Part shown: positions 43,527-55,075 of the stretch, piece after piece | Position numbering within the stretch: position 1 is the stretch's first letter | Layout of the letters: the number at the start of each line of letters is the position of its first letter | NCBI RefSeq assembly: GCF_900114535.1 | Contig: NZ_FOTK01000025.1 | Span: forward strand, 43,819 to 107,818 | From: Methylobacterium pseudosasicola | Lineage (GTDB): Bacteria > Pseudomonadota > Alphaproteobacteria > Rhizobiales > Beijerinckiaceae | Direction of reading: 5' to 3' | Length of the DNA stretch: 64,000 nt | Notes under the pieces: generated by a model | The model's database searches: none | What the model saw: only the letters and a program-made list of their open reading frames with translations | Told to the model about the DNA's origin: nothing | Translations under genes and position numbers: made by a program

Positions 43527-45626
43527 TCAGGCTGCCCGGACGGTGTCGAGGAAGCGCGCCACCTCGGCGGTCAGCGTCTCCGACTGGCGGGACAGTTCCG
43601 TCGCCGCGCTCAGGACCTGGCCCGCCGCCTTGCCGGTCTCGTCGGCGGCACTGGCGACGCCGGCGATGTTGCTGGTGACCTCGCCGGTGCCGGCGGCCGC
43701 CTGCCCGACATTGCGGACGATCTCCTGGGTCGCCGCGCCCTGCTCCTCGACCGCCGCCGCGATGGTCGTGGCCACGCCGCTGATCTCCTGGATGCGGGCG
43801 GTGATCGAGCCGATCGCCGTCACCGCGCCGCCGGTGGAGGCCTGGATCCGGGCGATCTGGCCGGAAATCTCCTCCGTCGCCTTGGCGGTCTGTTCGGCGA
43901 GCGCCTTCACCTCGGAGGCGACGACGGCGAAACCGCGGCCGGCATCGCCGGCCCGGGCCGCCTCGATGGTCGCGTTCAGGGCCAGCAGGTTGGTCTGCCC
44001 GGCGATGGACGAGATCAGCCCGACCACGTCGCCGATCCGGGCGACGGCGCTGCTCAGCTCCTGCACCAGATTCGCGGTCTGCCCGGCCTCGGCGGCCGCG
44101 CCCAGAGCGAGCTTGGCCGAACCGTCGACCTGCCGTCCGATCTCCTGGACCGACGAGCCGAGTTCCTCGGCGGCGGCGGCCACGGTGTTGACGTTTGAGG
44201 CGGCCTGCTCGGCGGCAGCCGCCACCGTGGTCGACTGGCTCGCCGTCTGCGTGGCGGTGGCGGTCATAGTCTGGGCGGTGACCTGCAACTCGGTGGCCGA
44301 GGACGACACCATGCCGATGATGCCGCCGACCGCCTGTTCGAAACTCTCGGCCATCTGGCGCATGCCGGCCTTGCGCTGCGCCTCGGCGGCAGCGCGCGCC
44401 TGCGCGGTCTCCGCTTCCAGCGCACGGGTGCGGATCAGGTTGTCCTTGAACACCTGAACCGTCCGCGCCATCGCGCCGATCTCGTTGCCCCAGTCGCGCA
44501 GGGGCACCGTCACCGATGCGTCGCCGTCCGCCAGGACCTGCATGGTGCCGGTCATGGTCCGGATCGGTCGGAGCACGTAGCGGAAAAGGGCGACAAGGCC
44601 GAGGGCGACGAGCAGCGTGGAGCCCAGAAGCGCCGCGACGTTGCGGATGAGGCCGCTGCGCGCCTCCTGGGCCAGGGTCTCGGCGCGGGCGATCATCTCG
44701 TCGAGTGCGGCATAGGCCAGATCGACGATGGTGGCCTGTTCCGGCGTGTCGAGCTTGCGCGCCTCCTGAAGCGTGATCTTCGGCGGCTGATGCTCGGCCA
44801 ACGCGGTCGAGACGGCCAGACGCCGGGCCAGTGGCGCGCCCTCGAAATTGTTGGCCCGGGCCTTCTCGAACGCCGTGCGAACCTTGTCCGAGAGGTCGCT
44901 CGTATTGTCCATGGCCGCCTTCCAAGTGGCGTCGAGACGGCCGCGCTCCTCGGCGGCGGCCACGGTCTCGGACGGAGACCAGGGCGTGCCGGCCGATAGG
45001 GAGGTCTGGATCCGCAGGGCGACGGCACCGACCGCCATGCGGGTCGCCCAGGCCGCCCGCTTGAGGGCGAGGTCGCGCTCCAGAATCGTGTCAGAGCGCG
45101 GGATCGCGGCATCGACCGCGTCCGTCGTCGCCGCGAGGGTGTCGAGCATGGCGAGGAACGCCGCCTGCGCCTCCGGGGTGACCGTCCCGTCCCGCTGGGC
45201 CTTGGCCACCTTCAGGGCCGCATCGACCCGGGGGCGGAGCCGTTCGACGCGCTCGCGTGCGGCTTGCAGCGGGCCGAGCGTCGCCTTGACGGCGGCCAGA
45301 TCCAGGTCGCCGACCAACGCCGTCGCTTCGGCGAATCCAGCCACCGCCCGCTGCCGTTCGGCATAGAGCGAGGATAGGGTCTCCGCATCCATGGGTTGCT
45401 CGGCGGCGAGGAACTGCAGGGTGGCGCCGCGCTCCAATCGTGTCGCGTACAGGGTCTGGAGCAGCGCGCGGCTCGCGCGCACCAGGGAGATGCCGGCCTC
45501 CGATTGAGCCGCCTGCTGACGGGCGCCGATGAGGGCGTTCGATGCATAGATGAAGATGATCAGGCCCAAGACGAAGAATACCAGGCCCATCGTCGTTCGG
45601 ATCGAGATATTCTGCAGGCGGATCAT
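43527..45626 (-). CDS. Methyl-accepting chemotaxis protein, intact
   Basis: A 699-residue chemoreceptor: membrane helix (about 12-32, MGLVFFVLGLIIFIYASNALI), a large all-helical periplasmic sensor of about 300 residues, second helix (about 330-350), HAMP, and a full signalling domain. The tip is SIAGQTNLLALNATIEAARAGDAGRGFAVVASEVKALAEQTAKATEEISGQI. At the site where the neighbouring pseudogene has TAG this protein has Lys. The ligand is unknown. The C terminus lacks the pentapeptide tether for CheR/CheB. No other che gene is close. Confidence 0.92.
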   Translation of the reverse strand: MIRLQNISIRTTMGLVFFVLGLIIFIYASNALIGARQQAAQSEAGISLVRASRALLQTLYATRLERGATLQFLAAEQPMDAETLSSLYAERQRAVAGFAEATALVGDLDLAAVKATLGPLQAARERVERLRPRVDAALKVAKAQRDGTVTPEAQAAFLAMLDTLAATTDAVDAAIPRSDTILERDLALKRAAWATRMAVGAVALRIQTSLSAGTPWSPSETVAAAEERGRLDATWKAAMDNTSDLSDKVRTAFEKARANNFEGAPLARRLAVSTALAEHQPPKITLQEARKLDTPEQATIVDLAYAALDEMIARAETLAQEARSGLIRNVAALLGSTLLVALGLVALFRYVLRPIRTMTGTMQVLADGDASVTVPLRDWGNEIGAMARTVQVFKDNLIRTRALEAETAQARAAAEAQRKAGMRQMAESFEQAVGGIIGMVSSSATELQVTAQTMTATATQTASQSTTVAAAAEQAASNVNTVAAAAEELGSSVQEIGRQVDGSAKLALGAAAEAGQTANLVQELSSAVARIGDVVGLISSIAGQTNLLALNATIEAARAGDAGRGFAVVASEVKALAEQTAKATEEISGQIARIQASTGGAVTAIGSITARIQEISGVATTIAAAVEEQGAATQEIVRNVGQAAAGTGEVTSNIAGVASAADETGKAAGQVLSAATELSRQSETLTAEVARFLDTVRAA

Positions 45627-46163
45627 CGCACAACTCCAGCGACCGGATGATGGCGCGTTAATGTCTCAGACGGCCACACTTGTCGATGGAAATGATGTTT
45701 CAGTTTGATTTATTTCCTCTAGAAACTGCTGAGTATTGCAGTTTTTATTTGAAGTTTTGCAGATAATATCTACATCCATAAGTTAAATTTGTCGGCTTTG
45801 CTTCTGTATAAAAGTAGATTTTAATCTCGTTTACCCTCACATTCCATGCCGACATTGATCATGTTCGGGAGCGGCAAATCTCGCGCTCAAGCTGGATGGG
45901 CGGCACCGCAAGCTGTGCGAGATCTCCGGTCGCTTCCTTCGGTTTGTTGTCCTGGCCTGCTATCACGCGTGCAGCAAAGCGGCCCTCGGACTCGCGCGAT
46001 CTGGAGGCCACCGGCGGAAATCGCGCGCCTTGCGGCTTCGCATCTCTCGCACAGCCGCCCAAGCCCCGTTCGGTCAAGGAGCAGTCGTCTTTGATTGCCG
46101 ATCACTTGGCGCCTGACGGTTCCGCGTCGTCGATCTGACGCACGGGCTAGCAGCAGCGGGCGC
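45627..46163. other. Gene-free stretch including an AT-rich patch
   Basis: The first 220 bp are markedly AT-rich (long T and A runs around 45690-45830) in contrast with the GC-rich surroundings, and probably contain the chemoreceptor promoter. The rest shows short frames on both strands without motif or ribosome binding site. Together with 47700-48114 it brackets the oprB gene with AT-rich DNA. Confidence 0.5.
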
Positions 46164-46203
46164 AAAAAAAGCATCGTCGCGGATCCGAAATCCGCAACGA
46201 TGC
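46164..46203 (-). terminator. Rho-independent terminator of oprB
   Basis: Read leftward, GCATCGTTGCGGATT pairs with GATCCGCGACGATGC (one mismatch) and is followed by seven T residues. It lies 60 bp after the oprB stop. Confidence 0.85.
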
Positions 46204-46262
46204 TCTGGGTCTTCGATCGTGAGCCGTTCCGAGATTCGGAAATCGCGGCTCGGAACGTGACT

Positions 46263-47699
46263 TTAGAAGGTGATCAGTGACTTCAAGCCCAACACCACCG
46301 CGTCGGTTTTCCGCAACGGACTTCCGTTTCGGGTAATGTACTGAATGTTTGGCCTGATAACAATGTTATCGGCTACATCGATGCTGTAAAACGCCTCGAT
46401 ATACCGTTCCTGGGTCGGAATCTTTCTAGGCTTGGTGCTGAGCAGGTTGCTCATCGAAAGGGTGTCGACCAGCCTGGGATTGGGGGTGGTCTGACCGACG
46501 CCGAGCCCGAGCCAGTCGTTGGGGCGCTCGGCACACCAGCCCTTGTAGATCACCCCGGCCGTCACGAGCGACGAGTAGGTAGCCGTCTCCTCATCGGCAG
46601 TCGCCGCCCGGACGAAAGCCGAGATGTTGCGCGTCTTGTTCGCGGGATCCGGGCGGTAAATTTCCTGAACGCCGGTGAAGTAGAAGCCGGTCCGATCGCC
46701 ACGGTGAAGGGGTTGCCCCTTGTACATCGCGAGCGGGAGATGCCGTTCATTCAAATAGACGTCGTTGCCGCCGCCGGTCTCATACCAGCCACCGATCTTG
46801 TAGCTTCCCGAAAAGGCATCGCCTCCGATTTTGGGAAACCAGCCTGCCTCCGTAACGATGAGCGCACCGGTCGCGTTGCTGAAGCCGAAGTTGAACCCTT
46901 CGTTCACGTCATCCGGATTGACCTGATAAGCACCGACTTGCAGATAGACACTATCCGGTGTGCCGATGCGAAGACGAGTCGCCCATTGACTGACCGGAAA
47001 TGTATAGATGTAGTTCGACGCGATCTTGCTGACCACGGAACCGCACAGGGAATTGAGCTGAAACTCGCAGGCGAAGCCGCCGAAATCGTCGTTCACCGGA
47101 AGACGGCCGAATTTCAGATCGACATACGGGCCCAGCTTCTGATCATACCAGAACTGGCTCAGTCGCCAGATCCGGCCGCGTCCGTAGATTTCCTGAACGC
47201 TCGTGTGCGTGTCGAGATGCGCATCCAGTGCGAGGCTGCGCCCCTCGCGATGGCTGATCGTGATCCCGCCGGATGCACCCTCCCAATCGAACATTTTCTG
47301 GAAGTCGAACAGGCCGCGTATCGCGAGCTGGCCGGCACCGAGCAACAGAGGCCCGCGATCACCGCCTGCCACGTTTGTGGCAGCCTCGTAGACGTAATCC
47401 ATGTTGAACAGGACGCCGCGATCCCAGAGGAGGTCGCGGACCCCGCCGAGATTTCCGAGCAGTCCGTATTGCGGCTTCGGGTTCTGCGAATCCGCCGAGC
47501 CGGCAGCGGGACGCGTGCTCGGCGCCGGCGTCGGCGGCCGCTCGAGGGGCAAGCGCTGCGGTGCGTTCGGCGCCGGCAGAAGCGTTGATTCTTCCGTGTC
47601 TTCGGGCGCTGAAGGCTGTGCCTGCGCGATCCCGACAAATGAACTCGACCCGACGACCAGCAAAGCGGCTGACCATCTCAAGATAAGCCTACGTGACAT
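46263..47699 (-). CDS. OprB-type carbohydrate-selective porin
   Basis: A 478-residue outer-membrane protein. The signal peptide (LILRWSAALLVVGSSSFVGIAQA) is followed by a Pro-rich segment of about 55 residues. A beta-barrel follows, starting LLGNLGGVRDLLWDRGVLFNMDYVYEA, with alternating aromatic strands and ending LGLKSLITF, the terminal Phe recognised by the Bam machinery. OprB porins admit sugars. Codon use and base composition are clearly less GC-rich than the neighbours (about 43% GC in the 46321-46380 sample), and AT-rich DNA flanks both ends, so horizontal acquisition is plausible. Confidence 0.88.
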   Translation of the reverse strand: MSRRLILRWSAALLVVGSSSFVGIAQAQPSAPEDTEESTLLPAPNAPQRLPLERPPTPAPSTRPAAGSADSQNPKPQYGLLGNLGGVRDLLWDRGVLFNMDYVYEAATNVAGGDRGPLLLGAGQLAIRGLFDFQKMFDWEGASGGITISHREGRSLALDAHLDTHTSVQEIYGRGRIWRLSQFWYDQKLGPYVDLKFGRLPVNDDFGGFACEFQLNSLCGSVVSKIASNYIYTFPVSQWATRLRIGTPDSVYLQVGAYQVNPDDVNEGFNFGFSNATGALIVTEAGWFPKIGGDAFSGSYKIGGWYETGGGNDVYLNERHLPLAMYKGQPLHRGDRTGFYFTGVQEIYRPDPANKTRNISAFVRAATADEETATYSSLVTAGVIYKGWCAERPNDWLGLGVGQTTPNPRLVDTLSMSNLLSTKPRKIPTQERYIEAFYSIDVADNIVIRPNIQYITRNGSPLRKTDAVVLGLKSLITF

Positions 47700-48114
47700 A
47701 ATCCATAATGCCCCCGAGCCGACAGTTTTCTGTTCGGCGCTGGGGACCTAAAGCCTACAAAAACGGCAGAATGCAAATTTTTGACGAGTACTTGTGTCTA
47801 TATCGATGTTAATTTGAGCTCATAAGCGAATATTAATTTTGCAGTATTGATCTATTGTTCAATGATATCATAGATTTTCAGCGCAAATGCAGCACCCGAT
47901 AACAATATATATTCGAAAAAAGGCCGGAAAGAGAAAGAAATCCTCCTCCCGCAGGTCAGGCGGCGACCGCATTCGCCATCCTCATCGCACGCGCGACCGC
48001 AACCGAAAGATGTTCTTTCGGCACACTGACAAGGCCGGGAAAGATTGGGGATTCGCGGACACACCCGCGGCGAAATCGGAACGTCCGGTTGCGTTTTGCC
48101 GGCGCAGCGCCGGC
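47700..48114. other. AT-rich upstream region of oprB
   Basis: About 415 bp with no supported gene. The 47740-47940 part is strongly AT-rich and likely contains the oprB promoter. No operator repeat was identified with confidence. Confidence 0.5.
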
Positions 48115-49398
48115 TCAGCGACCCAATAGGCCGGCTAAATGCGTGACCAGCCGGCGGGCGACCTCGCCCTTGCCGAGGCGGGGCCAGGTCTCCAGCGTGC
48201 CGTCGCGGTGGATCAGGTGGACCGTGTTGTCGGTCCCGCCCATGACGCCGCCCGCGACCGAGACGTCGTTGGCGACGATCAGGTCGCAGCCCTTCCGGGC
48301 GATCTTGGCCCGGGCATGGTCGAGGACCGTATCGGTCTCGGCGGCGAAGCCGACCACCAGGGGCGGGCGCCCGGTCTCCAAGTGCGAGACGGTGGACAGG
48401 ATGTCGGGATTCTCTACGAGGGTCAGCGGCGCCGGGCCGCTGCCGTCCTTCTTGATCTTCTTCGAGCCGGCTTCGGTCTCCGGTCGCCAATCGGCGACGG
48501 CGGCGGCGAAGACCGCGATGTCGGCGGGCAGAGCCGCCGCGACCGCGGACAGCATTTCCCGGGCGGTCTCGACCCGGACCACGGTGACGCCCGCGGGATC
48601 CGGGATCGAGACCGGTCCGGAGACCAGCGTGACCGCGGCGCCGGCGGCGGCGGCGGCGGCCGCGATGGCGTGGCCCTGGCGGCCGGAGGAGCGGTTGGCG
48701 AGGTAGCGCACCGGGTCGATCGGCTCATGGGTCGGCCCGGAGGTCACCACGACCCGCCGGCCGGAGAGGGGACGCGCGGCAGTGCTCGGGCGGCCCGACA
48801 GGAAGCCGAGGCCCGGGGCCGCGGCGCCGGCCTCGGCCAGCATCGTTTCGAGGGCGTCGGCGATCTCGGTGGGCTCGGCCATGCGGCCGGGGCCGGTTTC
48901 CGCCTCGGCCATCTTGCCGGCATTGGGGCCGACGAGGCGCACGCCGTCGGCCTCCAGGGTGGCGCGGTTGCGCCGGGTCGCCGGATGCGCCCACATCTGC
49001 ACGTTCATGGCCGGGGCGATCAGGATCGGCAGGGTGGTGGCCAGCAGGATCGTGGTGGCGAGGTCGGCGGCGTGTCCCCCAGCCATGCGGGCCATCAGGT
49101 TGGCGGTGGCCGGCGCCACCACCACGGCATCCGCCTGCCGGGCCAGCTTGATATGACCGATATCGGCCTCCTCGGCCCGGTCGAACAGGTCGGTATGGGC
49201 CCGCTCGCCGGCCAAAGCCGCCGCCGCGAGGGGCGTCACGAATTCCTGCGCCCCCGCGGTCAGGACCGGGCAGACGCTGGCGCCGCGCTCGCGCAGGCGC
49301 CGGATCAGGTCGAGGGCCTTGTAGGCCGTGATGCCGCCGCCGATGACGAGCAGGACGCGGCGGTTGGCAAGGGTCTCGGTCTTAAGCGTTTCGGTCAT
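48115..49398 (-). CDS. coaBC: Bifunctional phosphopantothenoylcysteine decarboxylase/synthetase
   Basis: A 427-residue enzyme of coenzyme A synthesis. The N-terminal CoaC flavoprotein half has GGGITAYKALDLIRRL, His82 in IGHIKL, PATANLMARMAGGHAADL and APAMNVQMW. The C-terminal CoaB half has VTSGPTHEPIDPVRYLANRSSGRQGHAIA, AAVADWRP and SKKIKKDG. CoaB joins cysteine to 4'-phosphopantothenate and CoaC decarboxylates the product. The substrate flap reads MAEAETGPGRMAEP. The Cys that E. coli has at this place (Cys158) is Glu165 here. Confidence 0.96.
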   Translation of the reverse strand: MTETLKTETLANRRVLLVIGGGITAYKALDLIRRLRERGASVCPVLTAGAQEFVTPLAAAALAGERAHTDLFDRAEEADIGHIKLARQADAVVVAPATANLMARMAGGHAADLATTILLATTLPILIAPAMNVQMWAHPATRRNRATLEADGVRLVGPNAGKMAEAETGPGRMAEPTEIADALETMLAEAGAAAPGLGFLSGRPSTAARPLSGRRVVVTSGPTHEPIDPVRYLANRSSGRQGHAIAAAAAAAGAAVTLVSGPVSIPDPAGVTVVRVETAREMLSAVAAALPADIAVFAAAVADWRPETEAGSKKIKKDGSGPAPLTLVENPDILSTVSHLETGRPPLVVGFAAETDTVLDHARAKIARKGCDLIVANDVSVAGGVMGGTDNTVHLIHRDGTLETWPRLGKGEVARRLVTHLAGLLGR

Positions 49399-49448
49399 GG
49401 CGAAAAGCCTCTGCCTGAGCCGGCACGCCCGTCAAGCGGTCAGGCGGA

Positions 49449-50171
49449 TCAGGCCGCCGCCGGGACCGCCGCCGTCTTCAGGCCGCCGAAGCGCCGATCC
49501 CGGCGGGCGAACTCGGCCATTGCGGCGGCGAGGTCGTCGGGGCCGAAATCGGGCCACATCCGGTCGGTGAAGTGGAGTTCGGCATAGGCCGCCTCCCAGA
49601 GCAGGAAATCCGAGAGCCGCTGCTCGCCGCCGGTGCGGATCACGAGGTCGACGTCCACCGGCGAGCCATGCATCTGTCCGGCGACCAGCGCGCCAAAGCT
49701 CTCGCGGGTGGCGTCGGCGCCCTTGAGGGCCTGCGCCGCCGCGATGATCGCGTCGCGGGCCGAATAGTCGACGCAGATGCGCAGATGCAGGCGGGTGCCG
49801 GCCGCCGTGGCGGCCTCGGCGGCGGCGATCGCCTCCGGGATGCCCCGGGGCAGGCGGTCGCGCCGGCCGACGACGCTGAGCCGGGTGCCGGTGCGGGCGA
49901 GCCGCTGGGTCTCATTGCGCAGGTAGGAGCGCAGCAGCCGCATCAGGCCGCCGACCTCATCCTCCGGCCGCTGCCAGTTGTCCGCCGAGAAGGCGTAGAG
50001 CGTGAGCGTGCCGATGCCGAGATCCGGGCAGGCCTCGGCGGTGCGCCGGATCGCCTCGACGCCGCGATGGTGGCCGGCGAGCCGCGGCAGGCCGCGCTGC
50101 GTCGCCCAGCGCCCGTTGCCGTCCATGATGATCGCGGCGTGCAGCCCCCCCGGCCCCGCTTCGCTTTGCAT
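49449..50171 (-). CDS. uppS: Isoprenyl transferase (undecaprenyl-diphosphate synthase family)
   Basis: A 240-residue cis-prenyltransferase with the catalytic Asp17 in IIMDGNGRWA, TLYAFSADNWQRP, the substrate-binding segment DLVIRTGGEQRLSDFLLWEAAYAELHF, and RRFGGL near the end. It builds the C55 carrier lipid, or a shorter polyprenyl diphosphate, from FPP and IPP. ATG 50171 has GGGAG eight bases upstream and is preferred over ATG 50189. The frr, cdsA and dxr genes usually next to uppS are absent here, so it could be a second family member. Confidence 0.88.
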   Translation of the reverse strand: MQSEAGPGGLHAAIIMDGNGRWATQRGLPRLAGHHRGVEAIRRTAEACPDLGIGTLTLYAFSADNWQRPEDEVGGLMRLLRSYLRNETQRLARTGTRLSVVGRRDRLPRGIPEAIAAAEAATAAGTRLHLRICVDYSARDAIIAAAQALKGADATRESFGALVAGQMHGSPVDVDLVIRTGGEQRLSDFLLWEAAYAELHFTDRMWPDFGPDDLAAAMAEFARRDRRFGGLKTAAVPAAA

Positions 50172-50248
50172 CGTAAAGTCTCCCGGCATGGGCGTATCGC
50201 TGAGGTCTATTCGATTTGCGTTGACAGTCTCTGCGCGATCCGGCGTTC

Positions 50249-50638
50249 TCAGGCCGGTTTCGTGGCCGGATCGAGGCCGCGCACCCCGCCCTCGGGACTT
50301 CGCTCGGCGGCCGCGGCCGCGTCGCGCACCACCTGCTCCAGCACGCCGAGATACCCGATGAAACGCCTTCGCCCGGTCGGCGTCATGCGGCAGATCGTCT
50401 GTGTGCGGTTGAACGCGAAGCCCTTCTCGAGGCTCACCAGGTCGGCCTCGCTGAGAACGGCCAAGTGCCGGCTCAGGTTGCCGTCCGTCAGCCCGCACAG
50501 GCGCTTAAGGTCCGGGAAGGGCAGGCCCTTGGGATGGGCAACCAGGGAAGTGAGCACGCTGAGCCGCGCACGCTCGTGGATGATCCGGTCGAGCCCCTCG
50601 TAGGAGAAGCGTCCGTCGTCGCGGTCAGAGGTCATCAT
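50249..50638 (-). CDS. Winged-helix transcriptional regulator
   Basis: A 129-residue protein with a winged helix-turn-helix of the HTH_34/ArsR-like type: LDRIIHERARLSVLTSLVAHPKGLPFPDLKRLCGLTDGNLSRHLAVLSEADLV. A wing follows (FAFNRTQTICRMTPTGRRRF). Such regulators are usually cotranscribed with a membrane protein. Here the start overlaps by 14 bp the end of a polytopic membrane protein gene. No effector-binding motif is visible. Confidence 0.83.
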   Translation of the reverse strand: MMTSDRDDGRFSYEGLDRIIHERARLSVLTSLVAHPKGLPFPDLKRLCGLTDGNLSRHLAVLSEADLVSLEKGFAFNRTQTICRMTPTGRRRFIGYLGVLEQVVRDAAAAAERSPEGGVRGLDPATKPA

Positions 50639-51242
50639 CGAAGGCCCGGGCGCCGCGATGGATGATGCCGGCCAGCCAGCTCTGGCCGACCAGGAACGGA
50701 AGCCCCATAGCCCAGGGCGACAGGGCGTGACTCTCGGCCGAGATGGCGAGCACCGCGAGGCCGCTGAGCAGGTACCAGGCGCCGACCCCCTGGACCGCCC
50801 GGGGCAGGATCCGCGCCGAGGCGAACAGGCCGAGGCCGACCAGCACCTGCCAGAGGCCGGGCAGCATCCAGATCTCGGCCGGCGCGAACCGGGCGATGAC
50901 CAGGGCGAGGCAGGCCCCGGTGCCGGCGGCCGGCAAAAACACCTCGATGGCGTTCCAGACCATGGCGTCGGCGAGGCCGGAATGGAGCCGGCGGCTGCGG
51001 CGGACTGCCTCGACGCCGATCAGCGCGAAAGCCACCAGGGCGGCGGCGATCCAGAGACCGAAGAACAGGACCGGCCGGGCGGCCGGATCGCCGAGCCAGA
51101 GGGCCTGGCCGACCGCGCAGGCCAACGCCAGGCCGCCGGTGCCGGCGACGGTGGCCGCGCCCAGGCCGCGGAACGCCGTGTCGCGGGCGATCTGCGAACG
51201 GATCGCCACGATATCGGCCAAGGCCTTGTCCAGATCCTGCAT
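50625..51242 (-). CDS. Polytopic membrane protein paired with the regulator
   Basis: A 205-residue protein from ATG 51242 (GGAG three bases upstream). A short amphipathic N terminus (QDLDKALADIVAIRSQIARDT) is followed by about six hydrophobic helices. No transport motif is recognised. The operon with a winged-helix regulator is a widely seen arrangement of unknown function, in which the membrane protein may sense or modulate the regulator. Confidence 0.7.
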   Translation of the reverse strand: MQDLDKALADIVAIRSQIARDTAFRGLGAATVAGTGGLALACAVGQALWLGDPAARPVLFFGLWIAAALVAFALIGVEAVRRSRRLHSGLADAMVWNAIEVFLPAAGTGACLALVIARFAPAEIWMLPGLWQVLVGLGLFASARILPRAVQGVGAWYLLSGLAVLAISAESHALSPWAMGLPFLVGQSWLAGIIHRGARAFDDDL

Positions 51243-51400
51243 GAGCTCCAGCCCCCGCGCTGCATCATGCTTTGCACTGCAAAGTACCGACCGGCCCCGG
51301 CTGCCGCAAGCCAATTCCCGGTGTCATGAGGCCGAATTTTCTCAGCATCGGCCCGGCTGGTCCAGACCAACGCACGGTGAATTCTACCTAAGAGTTGTCA

Positions 51401-51886
51401 TTATCCATCTTCGCGGCGGAGACTGTCCAAATCGAGTCGCGCCGTGACCATCCGCAGAGCGCCGTCGGGATCGCGCGGCCACTCCGCCTCCGGGCGGTCC
51501 CGGTACAGCTCGACGCCGTTGCCGTCCGGATCGCGCAGGTACAGGGCCTCGCTGACGCCGTGGTCGCTGGCGCCGTCGAGCGGAATGCCGGCGGCCTCGA
51601 CCCGGCGCAGGGCATCGGCCAGGGCGGCCCGATTCGGGTAGAGCAGGGCGAGATGATATAAGCCGGTTGTGCCCGGGGCCGGCGGCGATCCGCCGAGACT
51701 TTCCCAGGTGTTGAGCCCGATATGGTGGTGGTAGCCGCCGGCCGCGACGAAGGCGGCGCGCTCGCCGTAGCGCTGGGTCAGACCGAGGCCGAGGACGCCG
51801 CAATAGAAGCCGAGCGCCCGGTCCAGGTCGGCGACCTTGAGATGCACGTGCCCGATGCGGGTCTCGGGATGGATCGGTTCGCTCAT
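51401..51886 (-). CDS. VOC-superfamily protein (extradiol dioxygenase/glyoxalase fold)
   Basis: A 161-residue single-module protein. The metal-ligand candidates are His in GHVHLKVAD, His in GLYHLALLY and Glu in GNGVELYRDRP, so a divalent metal site is likely. It also has DLDRALGFYCGVLGLGL and YLRDPDGNGVE. It resembles catechol 2,3-dioxygenase-like proteins (CatE type), but specificity cannot be assigned. Divergent from uvrB with an 82-bp gap. Confidence 0.82.
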   Translation of the reverse strand: MSEPIHPETRIGHVHLKVADLDRALGFYCGVLGLGLTQRYGERAAFVAAGGYHHHIGLNTWESLGGSPPAPGTTGLYHLALLYPNRAALADALRRVEAAGIPLDGASDHGVSEALYLRDPDGNGVELYRDRPEAEWPRDPDGALRMVTARLDLDSLRREDG

Positions 51887-51968
51887 CGATGAGGCTCTTG
51901 CGTGGATGCCGAAAAACTCCGCGCCGCGCAGGGTTTCTCGCGGCGCGTGCGGGACCCATATTGAGACC

Positions 51969-54710
<2,742 letters not shown>

Positions 54711-54719
54711 CCGGCGCCG

Positions 54720-54938
54720 TCAGGCGGCCCGGTCGTCCCGGCCAGCGAAGCGGCTCGCCACCGCCTCGCCCTCGTCGACCAGCGCCTCGGCGATCCGGAC
54801 CGCCAGGGCGTTGCAGGCCTCGTCATAGGCGTGGGGATCCGCCTGGATGGCGGCCCGCGCCACGGCACCGGCCCGGTCGCGGACGATCTCGCGGGCGATG
54901 CGCAGGGCATCGGCGAAGGGCTCATAGGGGCGCGGCAT
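54720..54938 (-). CDS. Hypothetical protein, 72 residues
   Basis: A short helical protein (YEPFADALRIAREIVRDRAGAVARAAIQADPHAYDEACNALAVRIAEALVDEGEAVASRF). Two helices are separated by a Asp-Pro turn. No signal peptide or membrane segment. Codon composition fits coding DNA. It converges on uvrB with a 9-bp gap. Function unknown. Confidence 0.55.
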   Translation of the reverse strand: MPRPYEPFADALRIAREIVRDRAGAVARAAIQADPHAYDEACNALAVRIAEALVDEGEAVASRFAGRDDRAA

Positions 54939-55075
54939 GGTCGCTCCGGCGGCATCGGGCCGTCATGGCCCGGGTGGCGGCTGCAACGGCCGTCCAGGCG
55001 AAAGCGTTCCCGCAGCGCTGGACGGCGGAGCGGATCCGTCCCAGATCTGCCCGAGATCGAACCACGTGAGTGACG

